In this document: positions 10,103 to 19,247 of the stretch, one piece after another
How the letters are laid out: each line of letters opens with the position of its first letter
Numbering within the stretch: the first letter of the stretch is position 1
DNA from: an uncultured Flavobacteriaceae bacterium
Lineage (GTDB): Bacteria > Bacteroidota > Bacteroidia > Flavobacteriales > Flavobacteriaceae
DNA length: 64,000 nucleotides
Direction of reading: 5' to 3'
NCBI GenBank assembly: GCA_905479065.1
Contig: CAJQLB010000029.1
Location: forward strand, 1 to 64,000
Position numbers and translations under genes: made by a program
Notes under the pieces: generated by a model
What the model saw: only the letters and a program-made list of their open reading frames with translations
The model's database searches: none
Told to the model about the DNA's origin: nothing

Positions 10103-12658
10103 TTAATTTCGTTTTTTTGGAAGAATGATATGATTACCTAAAAATAGAGCATTTAAAAAAAGCTTGTTAGTTCCATACCAAGCTCCTCTAAAATTTGGGT
10201 TATCAGCAAACATAATGACGCGACCTTGACCAATTGGACTTATGATGAGCGATGCCGAAGGTTTAAGGTAAGTATTCATGTTATTTTCAGAAATATAACC
10301 GTCAATATGTGGTTTTTTTGTGTATTTAGCAACTGTACCGTAGGCATTGGTGCTCGGAGCTAAAAAAACATTATTATTTTTATAGACAGGAACTAAATTA
10401 TTGCGGTACCCAAAACCAATAGGATGTGTTACATCTAAATTCACTTGATAAATTCCACCGCCCAGACGCTCTTTTCCTAAGTTTTCTCCTGCATCAACGT
10501 AAGGTAAACGATCGACAAGTTTTACTTCATCTTTTTTGTCTTTTGGTTTGGCCTTTTTAGTGAGCTTTTCTTTTACTAATTTTTTATCAACTACCCATTT
10601 TGAGGCAGAAGCAATTGTCACAAGAGTATTACCTTTAGCAATCCATTCTCTTAGTTTGTTCCGTTGAATGGAATCAAGTGTTTTATAATTACCAGAAACC
10701 ATTACTAGAGTATTATATTTATCTAAAGAAACGCGACCAAACCCATTCGTCTGAAGTTTTGTTATAGGCATATTGGTTCTGGTATCTAATAAGTGCCAAA
10801 CTTCACCCGCTTCATAGCTGTTTACTCCATCACCAACAAGTATTGCTGCTTTTGGTTTTTTTAGGGCTCTAAAATTGTTGCTTCCTAAATCTATTCCTTT
10901 AATGCTGAACCCTGTATTAGCCGAATATATTGGCACATTGAATTTCTCTTGAGCCTGTTTTACAATTTCATAAACTTTGTCTATTGAAAGCTTTTGTTGT
11001 TTGGTTACAGGAATCATTATACTTCCATAATTGAAGTCTTTGTTTCCAACATTTGTCTTGCTTGAAAAGGGTTTAAACGCTGAGGCAGCTATGATGCCTT
11101 TTGATTGCATGTAATGTAATGCTGAAGGGGCATAATAGTCATCCCAATCCATGATGTAAGCATAGTCACTTTTGGGAACAGGGGTAACGCTATTCAGAGA
11201 TTCTGTTGAAATAATTTGTTCTCCAAGATTAGCTGCTTTTAATCCACGATATTTCATGTTATAAAAATTTGCAACACTCCAAGCAGATGCATCATAAAAT
11301 ACGCTATCACGGTATTTACTGTAGGTTTCAAACATGGTTTGAACCATACGACGTTGAGGTTGTTTTAATGGTACTGTAAATTTAGTTCCGTTTTTGTATA
11401 CTTTAATTTTGTGTTTTAAGAGATAGTCAACAAAAGCTTTATTTCTATTGTTGTCATATGCATCACCAAATTCATAAGCTGCAAATCCTGTGGGCGCTTT
11501 TTTTGATATTGCCGTTTTAAAAAATCTTTGCTGATACTCTCTCAAAAATGCTTTATTTTCAACAGAAGCTTTAATTGTAGCAAAACTAGATACAAATTGG
11601 TTTCTAATTGTAAAAGCGAATGACATTGTACCATAATCTGTATCTTGAAGATGACCTCTTGAACTTGCTTGCTCAAACAAAAGTGCTAAACCACCTTGTA
11701 AATCTGGATATGATGAACCGTAACCAGGATAAGTGCCATCAAATGATTCTTTAGTGTAATAGAACGACCCAATATCATCTAGGGCGCTTACAAAATAAGG
11801 AGCAAATAAGTTATTCAAATCTTCATAATTTTCCTCAGGCATAATTGGATCAAGAGATCCAATAGGTTTCATAGGTTCAAAAAAATGGTTGCTATTTGTT
11901 CCCATTTCGTGAAAATCAGTAACAACATTTGGATACCATTTGTGATACCATTTTAATTTTCCTTGACTTTCAGGGTGAACAGCTAATAACCAATCTCTAT
12001 TTAAATCAAACCAGTAGTGATTCGTTCTTCCTCTAGGCCATGTTTCATTGTGTTCGGCGTCAGCACCATCAGAAACTATTTGTTTAGCAAGAAATTGATT
12101 CGCCCATTGTGTATGACGGTCACGACCATCAGGATTGATTGTTGGATCTATAAATATGACTGAATTCTCCAAATAATTTTTTATTTCAGGATTATTGGAT
12201 GCAACCAACGTATAAGCTGTAAGCAAGGCAGCTTCAGAACTTGAGGGTTCATTACCATGCACGTTGTATCCTAGTTGTATAAAAATTGGCAATTCTGCAT
12301 AATTTTTAGGTGATTGATTGGGATCAACAAATTTTAAATGTTCAGATTGAAGAGTTTCTAAATTGTTTAAATGTTCTGGAGCGGAAACACGGAGCATGAC
12401 AAGCTTTCGCATTTCATGAGTGTGACCATATACTTCTATCTCAGCACGATCAGATAATTCTGCTAGTTTAGTGAAATAGGCAACAATTAAATCATGTCTT
12501 GTGTGTTGCGCACCAATAGGCCTTCCTAAAAATTCTTCAGGTGATGGAATATCAGGATTAAAGGGAGCTTTGTTTTTTAAAAAGTAATCTTGTGCGACTA
12601 TTGGATTTATTGTGAGTACAGCAAAGAGTGCTAGCAAAATAGGCGGAAAGGATTTCAT
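10103..12658 (-). CDS. Exported M14 family zinc carboxypeptidase
   Basis: An 851-residue peptidase with an N-terminal signal peptide (residues 1 to about 22, ending VAQ). The M14 zinc motif is HGNEP (His134, Glu137); NPDGRDR at 176-182 and FDLNRDW near 217-223 are typical substrate-binding segments. The third zinc ligand is probably His250 in VTDFHEMG. The C-terminal half (from about 450) looks like a class I glutamine-amidotransferase-like or accessory beta-sandwich extension found in the large Bacteroidota M14 proteins. It probably releases amino acids from peptides outside the cytoplasm. The amidohydrolase follows after 19 nt. Confidence 0.93.
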   Translation of the reverse strand: MKSFPPILLALFAVLTINPIVAQDYFLKNKAPFNPDIPSPEEFLGRPIGAQHTRHDLIVAYFTKLAELSDRAEIEVYGHTHEMRKLVMLRVSAPEHLNNLETLQSEHLKFVDPNQSPKNYAELPIFIQLGYNVHGNEPSSSEAALLTAYTLVASNNPEIKNYLENSVIFIDPTINPDGRDRHTQWANQFLAKQIVSDGADAEHNETWPRGRTNHYWFDLNRDWLLAVHPESQGKLKWYHKWYPNVVTDFHEMGTNSNHFFEPMKPIGSLDPIMPEENYEDLNNLFAPYFVSALDDIGSFYYTKESFDGTYPGYGSSYPDLQGGLALLFEQASSRGHLQDTDYGTMSFAFTIRNQFVSSFATIKASVENKAFLREYQQRFFKTAISKKAPTGFAAYEFGDAYDNNRNKAFVDYLLKHKIKVYKNGTKFTVPLKQPQRRMVQTMFETYSKYRDSVFYDASAWSVANFYNMKYRGLKAANLGEQIISTESLNSVTPVPKSDYAYIMDWDDYYAPSALHYMQSKGIIAASAFKPFSSKTNVGNKDFNYGSIMIPVTKQQKLSIDKVYEIVKQAQEKFNVPIYSANTGFSIKGIDLGSNNFRALKKPKAAILVGDGVNSYEAGEVWHLLDTRTNMPITKLQTNGFGRVSLDKYNTLVMVSGNYKTLDSIQRNKLREWIAKGNTLVTIASASKWVVDKKLVKEKLTKKAKPKDKKDEVKLVDRLPYVDAGENLGKERLGGGIYQVNLDVTHPIGFGYRNNLVPVYKNNNVFLAPSTNAYGTVAKYTKKPHIDGYISENNMNTYLKPSASLIISPIGQGRVIMFADNPNFRGAWYGTNKLFLNALFLGNHIILPKKRN

Positions 12659-12878
12659 AAGAGGTGTTTTTTAAATAAAAATCTTTTAAAAATAAGTAAA
12701 AAAAGATCTTCACAATAAAAATGAAATATATTTAACAGTTTCCAAGTATTTGTATTAGAGAAGTGGTACTTATAGAATTAAGCTAAACAATGAACTATAA
12801 AAAACCTGGGTAAGATTCTTTTAGTTAGTGTTGTAATTGGAAAGATATTTAGTGTTATAACCATGTCATTTTTATTTA

Positions 12879-12886
12879 TAATTTTG
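12879..12886 (+). promoter_or_regulatory. Possible promoter -7 element of the DUF1684 gene
   Basis: TAATTTTG matches TAnnTTTG 45 nt before the start at 12932, in the 273-bp divergent gap between the M14 gene and the DUF1684 gene. No -33 TTG was seen at the proper distance. The rest of this gap is AT-rich with nothing else recognisable. Confidence 0.35.
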
Positions 12887-12931
12887 TTTTAAGGTCATTC
12901 AAATAAATTGAAATGAATATATTGAGTATAC

Positions 12932-13552
12932 ATGATTTGTAAAATGAAATTTATGAAGTCTATTATTATTGCGTTTGTATTTATTACGTATGCGTGTAAT
13001 AATGGTAAAAGACCTATCGTTGGTGCAACTGATTTTCAGCGTGAGATGAATGCTAAATTTAAGGATGCAACAACATCACCGCTGTCTGCTTCAGATTTGA
13101 AAGTTTTTAAAAATCTTAAATTTTTTGAAGTGGACTCAACCTTTGTGGTTAAAGGAGTATTAAAGCGCACTCCAAATGCAGAATTTTTTGAAATGAAAAC
13201 AACAACAAATCGTGTTTCCAGAGAACGTGTTTTTGGCATTATTACAATCAATTTACAAAATAAAATTTATCATTTGAATGTTTACCAAGGGGAGAAGAGT
13301 ATGGAATCTACAGGTAACGAAGACTACCTTTTTCTTCCATTCCTTGATGACACTAATGGTGAAGAAAGTTATGCAGGAGGGCGTTATTTAGATTTAATAA
13401 TTCCAGAAGGAGACTCAATTGTTATTAATTTTAATCAAGCCTATAATCCTTACTGCGACTACAATGAAAAATTTTCGTGTCCCCTCGTACCCAGAGAAAA
13501 CTACATAGACATCCCTGTAAAGGCTGGATTAAAAAAATTTAAACATTATTAA
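12932..13552 (+). CDS. DUF1684 lipoprotein
   Basis: A 206-residue protein with a lipoprotein signal (Cys near residue 22, TYAC), so it should be envelope-anchored. The body matches the DUF1684 family: an N-terminal FQREMNAKF...SPLSASDL segment, then GGRYLDLIIPEGD and the C-terminal YNPYCDYNEKFSCP motif typical of this domain. The biochemical role of DUF1684 is unknown. Two internal in-frame ATG codons (12944 and 12953) also give good lipoprotein signals, so the exact start is uncertain. The stop codon shares TTAA with the stop of the convergent crcB gene. Confidence 0.9.
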   Translation: MICKMKFMKSIIIAFVFITYACNNGKRPIVGATDFQREMNAKFKDATTSPLSASDLKVFKNLKFFEVDSTFVVKGVLKRTPNAEFFEMKTTTNRVSRERVFGIITINLQNKIYHLNVYQGEKSMESTGNEDYLFLPFLDDTNGEESYAGGRYLDLIIPEGDSIVINFNQAYNPYCDYNEKFSCPLVPRENYIDIPVKAGLKKFKHY

Positions 13553-13920
13553 AGTTGCTTTGCAATGAAGAGGCCTGCAAAAACTGCCAGGAAGGCTAAA
13601 ATAAAACTTCCAATAGTGTATAAAGCAAAATTTGTAAAATCACCTGATTTTAAAAACAAGTGATTTTCATAGGTGAAGGTTGAAAATGTGGTAAATCCAC
13701 CACAAAAACCCGTAACCAACAGTAACGTTTGATTGGCAGATAGTGTGTTGTTTTTGGCAGCAAATCCTAATATAATACCAATTAAAAGACTTCCACAAAC
13801 ATTGGAAAACATGGTACCCCATGGAAATCCTGAATCTGAGGAATTTAGTTGTATTCCAATGACGTAACGCAACGTGCTCCCAAAACCTCCGCCGATAAAA
13901 ATAAGTAACAATTGTTTCAT
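13549..13920 (-). CDS. crcB: Fluoride ion transporter CrcB/Fluc
   Basis: A 123-residue, four-helix inner-membrane fluoride channel that works as a dual-topology homodimer. Hallmarks are GGFGSTLRY near the N-terminus, the Asn-bearing helix (MFSNVCGSLLIG) and the polar track GFCGGFTTFSTF. The start chosen is the ATG giving MKQLLLIF; an ATG 12 nt upstream is also in frame. Only one crcB copy is here, consistent with a homodimer. No fluoride riboswitch is recognisable upstream. The gene is convergent with the DUF1684 gene and shares a TTAA stop with it. Confidence 0.95.
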   Translation of the reverse strand: MKQLLLIFIGGGFGSTLRYVIGIQLNSSDSGFPWGTMFSNVCGSLLIGIILGFAAKNNTLSANQTLLLVTGFCGGFTTFSTFTYENHLFLKSGDFTNFALYTIGSFILAFLAVFAGLFIAKQL

Positions 13921-14095
13921 AAAGATTGACATTAAACTTCTAGGAATAGGATTATTTAATAATTAGTTATGTGTAAATAATCTCAAAGGTAAGGATTTCA
14001 CTTTCTTTAAGAAAGTTCTAAAATAATTTATTGAACTTTAAAAAATTCAATGAAATAATCTTATTTTAGACGACCTATTTATTAAAAAAAATAAA

Positions 14096-16132
14096 ATGAA
14101 ATTTAAAGTAATTATTGTGGCTTTTTTAACGGTCACTATGTTCTGGTCTTGTAAGTCCGAAACATCAAATAGTATCAGTAGCAATGAGTTTATCGAGACT
14201 ACAAGTAATGATTTTCCGTATTTTGTTGAACAATTTGCAGATTTAAAAATATTAAGATATCAGATTCCTGGTTGGAATGATCTTTCTTTAAAAGAGCAGA
14301 AGTTGGTTTATTATTTAACACAAGCAGGCTTGTCTGGCCGCGATATTATGTGGAATATGAATTACAGACATAATTTAAAAATAAGAACTGCTTTGGAACA
14401 AGTTTATACGTCTTTTAGTGGTGATAAAAATACTGATAATTGGAACTCTTTTGAGGTGTATTTAAAACGTGTTTGGTTCAGTAATGGAATACATCATCAT
14501 TACAGTAACGCCAAAATTAAACCAGCATTCTCAGAGGATTATTTAAAAAGCTTGTTAGATGAAACAAGTACGACTTTAGAGGGTGAGGCATTTGAAATTA
14601 TTTTTAACGATAGAGATGCTAAAAAGGTAGACAAGTCTAAAAACGTTGATAACGTTTTGGCATCTGCTGTAAATTTTTATGGTGCTGATGTGACCACTGA
14701 AGACGTTGAGACATTTTACGGGCAGTTTGAATCTTCGGATAGGCCTTTATCATATGGTTTAAATTCGATGTTAGTTAAGGAAAATGGTGTCTTAAAAGAG
14801 CGTGTCTATAAATCAGGGGGTTTATATGGTGAAGCAATTGTTGAAATCGTTAAATGGTTAAAATTAGCTCAAGGTGTCGCAGAAAACCAAGCTCAGGGAG
14901 AAGCTCTTGGACTACTTATTGATTATTACAATACAGGAAGTTTACAAACATGGGATGATTACAATGTGGCATGGACAGCTGCTACCGAAGGTAATATTGA
15001 CTATATAAATAGTTTTATTGAAGTGTATAATGATCCTGTTGGTTACAGAGGTTCTTACGAAACAATTGTGCAAATAAAGGATTTTGATATGTCGGCAAAA
15101 ATGGCGGTATTATCAGAAAATGCTCAATGGTTTGAAGATAATTCTCCACTGATGCAGGAACACAAAAAAGATAAGGTGGTTGGTGTAAGTTATAAAACAG
15201 TAAATGTTGCGGGCGAAGCCGGAGACGCATCACCTAGCACTCCAATAGGAGTTAATCTTCCTAATGCCAATTGGATTCGTGCCGAAGTTGGAAGCAAGTC
15301 AGTGTCTCTAGGCAATATCATCAATGCTTATAATAATGCAGGAAGTAGTGGACGATTAAAAGAATTTGTTCATGATGACGAAGAGTATGAGTTGGAGAAA
15401 AAATATGGACAGTTGGGTGATAAGTTACACACAGCACTGCATGAGGTCGTGGGACATGCTTCTGGACAGTTAAATCCTGGTGTTGGAGAAACAAAAGAAA
15501 CTTTAAAAAAATATGCTTCAACTTTAGAAGAAGGAAGAGCAGATTTAGTTGGTCTTTACTATTTATACAATCCAAAACTTCAAGAATTAGGCTTGGTTGA
15601 TGATTGGAAGGCAGTAGGTAAAGCAGCTTTTGATGGATACATTCGTAATGGTTTAATGACCCAATTAATCAGATTAGAGTTGGGAGATGATGTTGAAGAA
15701 GCACACATGGTAAATAGACAATGGGTATCGGCATGGGCATTTGAACAGGGTGAAGCTGACAATGTTATTGAAAAAATAACTAGAGATGAAAAAACCTATT
15801 ATAATATCAATGATTATGATAAACTTCACGAATTATTCGGTCAGCTTTTAAGGGAAACCCAGCGTATTAAATCTGAAGGTGATTACGATGCCGTGGAAGC
15901 GTTAGTAGAGGGATACGGCGTTAAGGTAAATCAAGCTATGCATGCTGAAGTCTTAGAGCGTAACAGGCAGTTTAAGTCAGCACCCTATAGTGGTTTTGTG
16001 AATCCTGTGCTTGTTCCTGAAATGGATTCAGAGGGGAACATTACCCAAATAGTCGTCAAACAACCAGTAGACTTTAAAAGTCAAATGCTCAGTTATTCAA
16101 AACAATTTGGCTTTTTACCAGAAGTAAATTAA
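14096..16132 (+). CDS. Dipeptidyl peptidase III (M49 family), lipoprotein
   Basis: A 678-residue zinc peptidase that removes dipeptides from the N-terminus of oligopeptides. The family motif HEXXGH is HEVVGH at 449-454 and the second zinc motif is EEGRAD at 478-483. The length is close to that of the Bacteroides M49 enzymes. The N-terminus is a lipoprotein signal with Cys19 (FWSC), so the enzyme is envelope-bound here. It is a single-gene unit ended by a strong terminator at 16152. Together with the M14, M28 and gamma-glutamyltransferase genes nearby it suggests growth on peptides. Confidence 0.94.
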   Translation: MKFKVIIVAFLTVTMFWSCKSETSNSISSNEFIETTSNDFPYFVEQFADLKILRYQIPGWNDLSLKEQKLVYYLTQAGLSGRDIMWNMNYRHNLKIRTALEQVYTSFSGDKNTDNWNSFEVYLKRVWFSNGIHHHYSNAKIKPAFSEDYLKSLLDETSTTLEGEAFEIIFNDRDAKKVDKSKNVDNVLASAVNFYGADVTTEDVETFYGQFESSDRPLSYGLNSMLVKENGVLKERVYKSGGLYGEAIVEIVKWLKLAQGVAENQAQGEALGLLIDYYNTGSLQTWDDYNVAWTAATEGNIDYINSFIEVYNDPVGYRGSYETIVQIKDFDMSAKMAVLSENAQWFEDNSPLMQEHKKDKVVGVSYKTVNVAGEAGDASPSTPIGVNLPNANWIRAEVGSKSVSLGNIINAYNNAGSSGRLKEFVHDDEEYELEKKYGQLGDKLHTALHEVVGHASGQLNPGVGETKETLKKYASTLEEGRADLVGLYYLYNPKLQELGLVDDWKAVGKAAFDGYIRNGLMTQLIRLELGDDVEEAHMVNRQWVSAWAFEQGEADNVIEKITRDEKTYYNINDYDKLHELFGQLLRETQRIKSEGDYDAVEALVEGYGVKVNQAMHAEVLERNRQFKSAPYSGFVNPVLVPEMDSEGNITQIVVKQPVDFKSQMLSYSKQFGFLPEVN

Positions 16133-16151
16133 AAGGTATCAGTGAACAATT

Positions 16152-16189
16152 AAAAGACCTCAACGCGTTGCATTGAGGTCTTTTTTTTT
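16152..16189 (+). terminator. Strong Rho-independent terminator after the M49 gene
   Basis: AAAAGACCTCAA and TTGAGGTCTTTT form a 12-bp stem around a 9-nt loop, followed by a run of nine T in total. It lies 20 nt after the M49 stop. The reverse strand has a shorter T-run, so it may also stop the small convergent gene ending at 16201. Confidence 0.9.
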
Positions 16190-16200
16190 ATGATAAGGTT

Positions 16201-16386
16201 TTAGCCTAGAAAAAACTTAATCGCAACGATAAACAATAAAAAGGAGATAAAAGCAATCAATACCCATACACTTCCTCGATAGTATTTTTTGTGGAGTTTG
16301 GTGTCTTTTTTGTAAGCCAAAATTAGAATGATGATGAAACATATGGCGAAAATTATACCAAAATAAATTTGACCGACACTGAACAT
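16201..16386 (-). CDS. Small two-helix membrane protein
   Basis: A 61-residue protein with two hydrophobic segments (about residues 5-24 and 40-59) separated by a basic loop (KKDTKLHKKYYRGS). This arrangement indicates a small inner-membrane protein. I believe similar proteins occur in other Flavobacteriaceae but cannot confirm this here. It is divergent from the MazG-like gene, with 35 nt between starts, and shares the terminator region at 16152 with the M49 gene. No function is known. Confidence 0.75.
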   Translation of the reverse strand: MFSVGQIYFGIIFAICFIIILILAYKKDTKLHKKYYRGSVWVLIAFISFLLFIVAIKFFLG

Positions 16387-16421
16387 AAATGTTTATTTTT
16401 ATGCAAATTTAATTAAATACC

Positions 16422-16808
16422 ATGAAGAATAAAATAGAATCAGTAAAAGCGTTTCACGAAGCCTTTAAAATTGGATATCGTGATTCACCAAAAGCAGATT
16501 TAGGTTCAAGAGTAAATACGTTGCGCTACAAATTAATGCGTGAGGAAAATGAGGAATATCTTGAAGCTGCAAGTGCCAATGATTTAGTTGAAGTTGCAGA
16601 TGCGTTGGGAGATATGTTATACATTTTGTGCGGGACAATCATAGAACATGGATTACAGCACAAAATTGATGAAGTTTTTGAAGAAATTCAGCGAAGTAAT
16701 ATGAGTAAATTAGGAGAGAATCAGCAACCGATTTATCGCGAGGATGGCAAGGTCCTCAAAGGACCAAATTACTTTAAGCCCAACATAAAAGATATCCTAA
16801 ACAATTAA
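16422..16808 (+). CDS. MazG/HisE-like nucleotide pyrophosphohydrolase
   Basis: A 128-residue all-helical protein of the MazG/PRA-PH superfamily. It shows the metal-binding acidic motif EENEEY followed by EVADALGDMLY, the EExxE...ExxD arrangement of these enzymes, which cleave nucleoside triphosphates to monophosphate and pyrophosphate. It is not placed in a his operon, so house-cleaning of non-canonical NTPs is more likely than histidine synthesis. The C-terminal tail (YREDGKVLKGPNYFKP) is typical of the phage- and bacterium-borne short form. Its stop shares TTAA with the convergent ilvE gene. Confidence 0.85.
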   Translation: MKNKIESVKAFHEAFKIGYRDSPKADLGSRVNTLRYKLMREENEEYLEAASANDLVEVADALGDMLYILCGTIIEHGLQHKIDEVFEEIQRSNMSKLGENQQPIYREDGKVLKGPNYFKPNIKDILNN

Positions 16809-17872
16809 ATTTTAACTCTCCATCCGTAATTGTCTTCGACTTTATTGGTTTGAATTGCTGTGATACGATTTTTAAGTAAATCAGCATAAGTGTTATCAAA
16901 CTCTGGTATATGATAATCAATACCTCGAAAACCAAACGTAGAAATTGGAGATACCACAGCAGCTGTACCTGCACCAAACATTTCCCTTAATGTTCCAGCT
17001 TTTGAAGATGCAACAAGTTCAGAAACTGATATTTTTCTGATTTCAACAGAGATGCCTTCTTCCTCAGCAATTTTCAGAATACTTTTTCTGGTAATTCCAT
17101 CTAAAATTCTATCATTTGTTGGAACAGTGATTAGGGTGTCTTTGATTCTAACAAAAATGTTCATAGCGCCAGCTTCTTCGATATATTCGTGTGAAGTATC
17201 ATCTGTCCAAATGACTTGGTCATAGCCTTTTTTCAACGCTAATTGTGTTGGAAAAAATTGCCCAGCATAATTACCTCCTGCTTTTGCAAAACCAACACCT
17301 CCGTTTGCAGAGCGTGAAAACGTTTCCTCAATAAGAACCTTGACCTTTCCAGAGAAATAACTACCGCTAGGAGAAGTGGCTATGATAAACTTATATTCGT
17401 CTGCAGGAGAAGCGTGAAAACCTTGTCCACTAGCGAAAATGAAGGGTCTGATGTAGAGTGAACTACCAGGACTATTTGGTATCCAATCTTTGTCAACAGC
17501 TAATAATTTTTTTAAACCTTCTAGAAAAAACTCCTCTGGTATTTCTGGAATTGCTAGACGTTTAGCTGAAATATTTAACCTTTGTGCATTGTCTTTGGGT
17601 CGGAATAAAAAGATATTGTCATCAACATCTTTATAGGCTTTTAAACCTTCAAAAATAGACTGTCCATAATGAAATATTTTCGATGAAGGATCCAAAGTAA
17701 TGGGTTGATAAGGCACAATTTGCGGAATTTCCCAAGAGCTGTTTTTAAAATTACAAATCAACATGTGATCAGAAAAAATATTTCCAAAACTCAAATTATT
17801 GAAATCTACGCTTGATAATCTTGAAGATTGTGTTGTGGTAATTTTGATATTGTCTTTCATATTTGTCATCAT
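16805..17872 (-). CDS. ilvE: Branched-chain amino acid aminotransferase
   Basis: A 355-residue class IV PLP-dependent aminotransferase carrying out the last step of valine, leucine and isoleucine synthesis and the first step of their breakdown. The PLP lysine is Lys197 in FAKAGGNYAG, and the class IV signature around EYIEEAGAMNIF is clear. Length fits the type II BCAT subfamily. A -7 element (17893-17900) lies on the minus strand just upstream. The MMTNMKDN start has alternatives at residues 2 and 5. Breakdown of valine gives isobutyryl-CoA, the substrate of the IcmF encoded at 3.5 kb. Confidence 0.95.
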   Translation of the reverse strand: MMTNMKDNIKITTTQSSRLSSVDFNNLSFGNIFSDHMLICNFKNSSWEIPQIVPYQPITLDPSSKIFHYGQSIFEGLKAYKDVDDNIFLFRPKDNAQRLNISAKRLAIPEIPEEFFLEGLKKLLAVDKDWIPNSPGSSLYIRPFIFASGQGFHASPADEYKFIIATSPSGSYFSGKVKVLIEETFSRSANGGVGFAKAGGNYAGQFFPTQLALKKGYDQVIWTDDTSHEYIEEAGAMNIFVRIKDTLITVPTNDRILDGITRKSILKIAEEEGISVEIRKISVSELVASSKAGTLREMFGAGTAAVVSPISTFGFRGIDYHIPEFDNTYADLLKNRITAIQTNKVEDNYGWRVKI

Positions 17873-17892
17873 TTTGAATCACTTTGACGTTG

Positions 17893-17900
17893 CAAAATTA
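17893..17900 (-). promoter_or_regulatory. ilvE promoter -7 element
   Basis: Read on the minus strand this is TAATTTTG, an exact TAnnTTTG match, 20 nt before the ilvE ATG. No -33 TTG was found. Confidence 0.45.
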
Positions 17901-17945
17901 CATAATTTAAAGATGAAATAAGATGATTAAGCCTCTTAAAATTTG

Positions 17946-17953
17946 TATCTTTG
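17946..17953 (+). promoter_or_regulatory. Promoter -7 element for the DUF4920-mnmD pair
   Basis: TATCTTTG matches TAnnTTTG and lies 34 nt before the ATG at 17988. It faces away from the ilvE element 45 bp to the left, giving a divergent promoter region. Confidence 0.45.
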
Positions 17954-17987
17954 AATTTTTTAGTAGGTTTAATATAACTAGTGAATT

Positions 17988-18485
17988 ATGAAGAATATTA
18001 TTTTTGCTTTAGCCATTATTATGGTAGTTTTTTCATGTAAAAACGAAACAAAAGCTGACGAGACAAGTGCTGTGCCACAAGACTTAGCGTATGCGTCTTT
18101 TGGAGATGAAATTGACGTCGATGGTGCAATAACCGCATTAGAAATGGCAGTTAAATACGACAATATGAGTAAAAAAGACACTTTAGCCATTAAAGTTAAA
18201 GCAACCATTAATGAGGTATGTTCAAATAAGGGTTGTTGGATGAAACTGGACCTAGGTAATGAGCAAGAAGTGATGGTTCGCTTTAAAGATTATGGTTTTT
18301 TTGTGCCATTAGATGCGACTGGGGAAGTTGTTATAAACGGTAAAGCATATGTGTCGGAAACATCTGTAGAAGAACTAAAACATTACGCAGAAGATGCAGG
18401 TAAAAGTTCGGAAGAGATTGCCATGATAGATAAAGCAGAAAAGACGTTTTCATTTGAGGCAAATGGTGTTTTATTAAAACAATAA
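17988..18485 (+). CDS. DUF4920 lipoprotein
   Basis: A 165-residue protein with a lipoprotein signal (Cys17 in VFSC) and a DUF4920 body: FGDEI near residue 44, then the motif CSNKGCWMKL followed by VRFKDYGFFVP. The two Cys of CSNKGC are suggestive of metal or redox chemistry but no function is established. It is followed after 1 nt by mnmD, which has a TTG start, so the two genes are cotranscribed and probably translationally coupled. Confidence 0.9.
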   Translation: MKNIIFALAIIMVVFSCKNETKADETSAVPQDLAYASFGDEIDVDGAITALEMAVKYDNMSKKDTLAIKVKATINEVCSNKGCWMKLDLGNEQEVMVRFKDYGFFVPLDATGEVVINGKAYVSETSVEELKHYAEDAGKSSEEIAMIDKAEKTFSFEANGVLLKQ

Positions 18486-18486
18486 A

Positions 18487-19158
18487 TTGCATCGACAAAT
18501 TATCACAACTGCCGATGGTTCACGTACAATTCAATTAGAGGATTGGAACGAGGTATACCATTCAAAACACGGTGCAATTGAGGAAGCACGTCATGTTTTT
18601 ATTAATGCAGGATTACATCATGTGTTGGAAACTCACGAACGTTGCGAATTATCTATCCTTGAAATTGGATTTGGAACGGGCCTCAATGCGTTCCTAACAT
18701 TATTAGAGTCTCAAAGAAATCATTTCACAATAAATTATCAAGGTGTTGAAGCATACCCTGTTACTTTAGATGAGATATGTCAATTGAACTATGTCGATTT
18801 AATTTCTCCTCAAGATCAACATATTTTTGATAAACTTCATAGTTGTAATTGGAATAAAAAAGTCAGAATTACATCGTTTTTTGAACTGACAAAAAGGCAA
18901 CAATTTTTTGCAGATATCACTGATGTTAATCAGTTTGATATGATTTATTTTGATGCTTTTGGAGCTCGAGTGCAACCAGAACTTTGGACCAAACACATAT
19001 TTAAAAAGATGTTTGATGCGCTAAAAGTAAATGGAGTTTTGGTAACTTATGCAGCAATCGGTCAAGTAAAAAGGGAGATGATAGAGTTGGGGTTTTTGGT
19101 TGAACGCCTTCAAGGACCGCCAGGTAAACGACACATGCTGAGAGCAACAAAAAAATAA
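18487..19158 (+). CDS. mnmD: tRNA (mnm5s2U34)-methyltransferase MnmD
   Basis: A 223-residue SAM-dependent methyltransferase that performs the last methylation in making mnm5s2U at tRNA wobble position 34. The SAM motif is ILEIGFGTGLNAF and the catalytic-domain segment FDAFGARVQPELWT is characteristic of MnmD (the methyltransferase half of E. coli MnmC). The FAD-oxidase half of MnmC is absent, so this is the free-standing form. The start is TTG at 18487, 1 nt after the DUF4920 stop; it gives the expected N-terminus HRQIITTADGS. Confidence 0.9.
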   Translation: MHRQIITTADGSRTIQLEDWNEVYHSKHGAIEEARHVFINAGLHHVLETHERCELSILEIGFGTGLNAFLTLLESQRNHFTINYQGVEAYPVTLDEICQLNYVDLISPQDQHIFDKLHSCNWNKKVRITSFFELTKRQQFFADITDVNQFDMIYFDAFGARVQPELWTKHIFKKMFDALKVNGVLVTYAAIGQVKREMIELGFLVERLQGPPGKRHMLRATKK

Positions 19159-19235
19159 AAATGTCATCTTCGTAACAGGACTTAAATGTCTGTTAAACCT
19201 TATATAAAGTTTAAGTCCCATCGCAATTTCTGTCG

Positions 19236-19243
19236 TATTTTTG
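19236..19243 (+). promoter_or_regulatory. Promoter -7 element almost touching the SDR39U1 start
   Basis: TATTTTTG matches TAnnTTTG, and the ATG begins only 4 nt after it. If used, transcription would start at or next to the ATG, giving a leaderless mRNA. Confidence 0.45.
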
Positions 19244-19247
19244 TTTT

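Noticed and set aside
10103-12658. Type IX secretion C-terminal domain on the M14 peptidase
   Set aside because: The last 80 residues lack the CTD pattern; the protein ends GNHIILPKKRN.
13921-14095. Possible fluoride riboswitch upstream of crcB
   Set aside because: The conserved GGNGAUGG-type core and pseudoknot partner were not visible.
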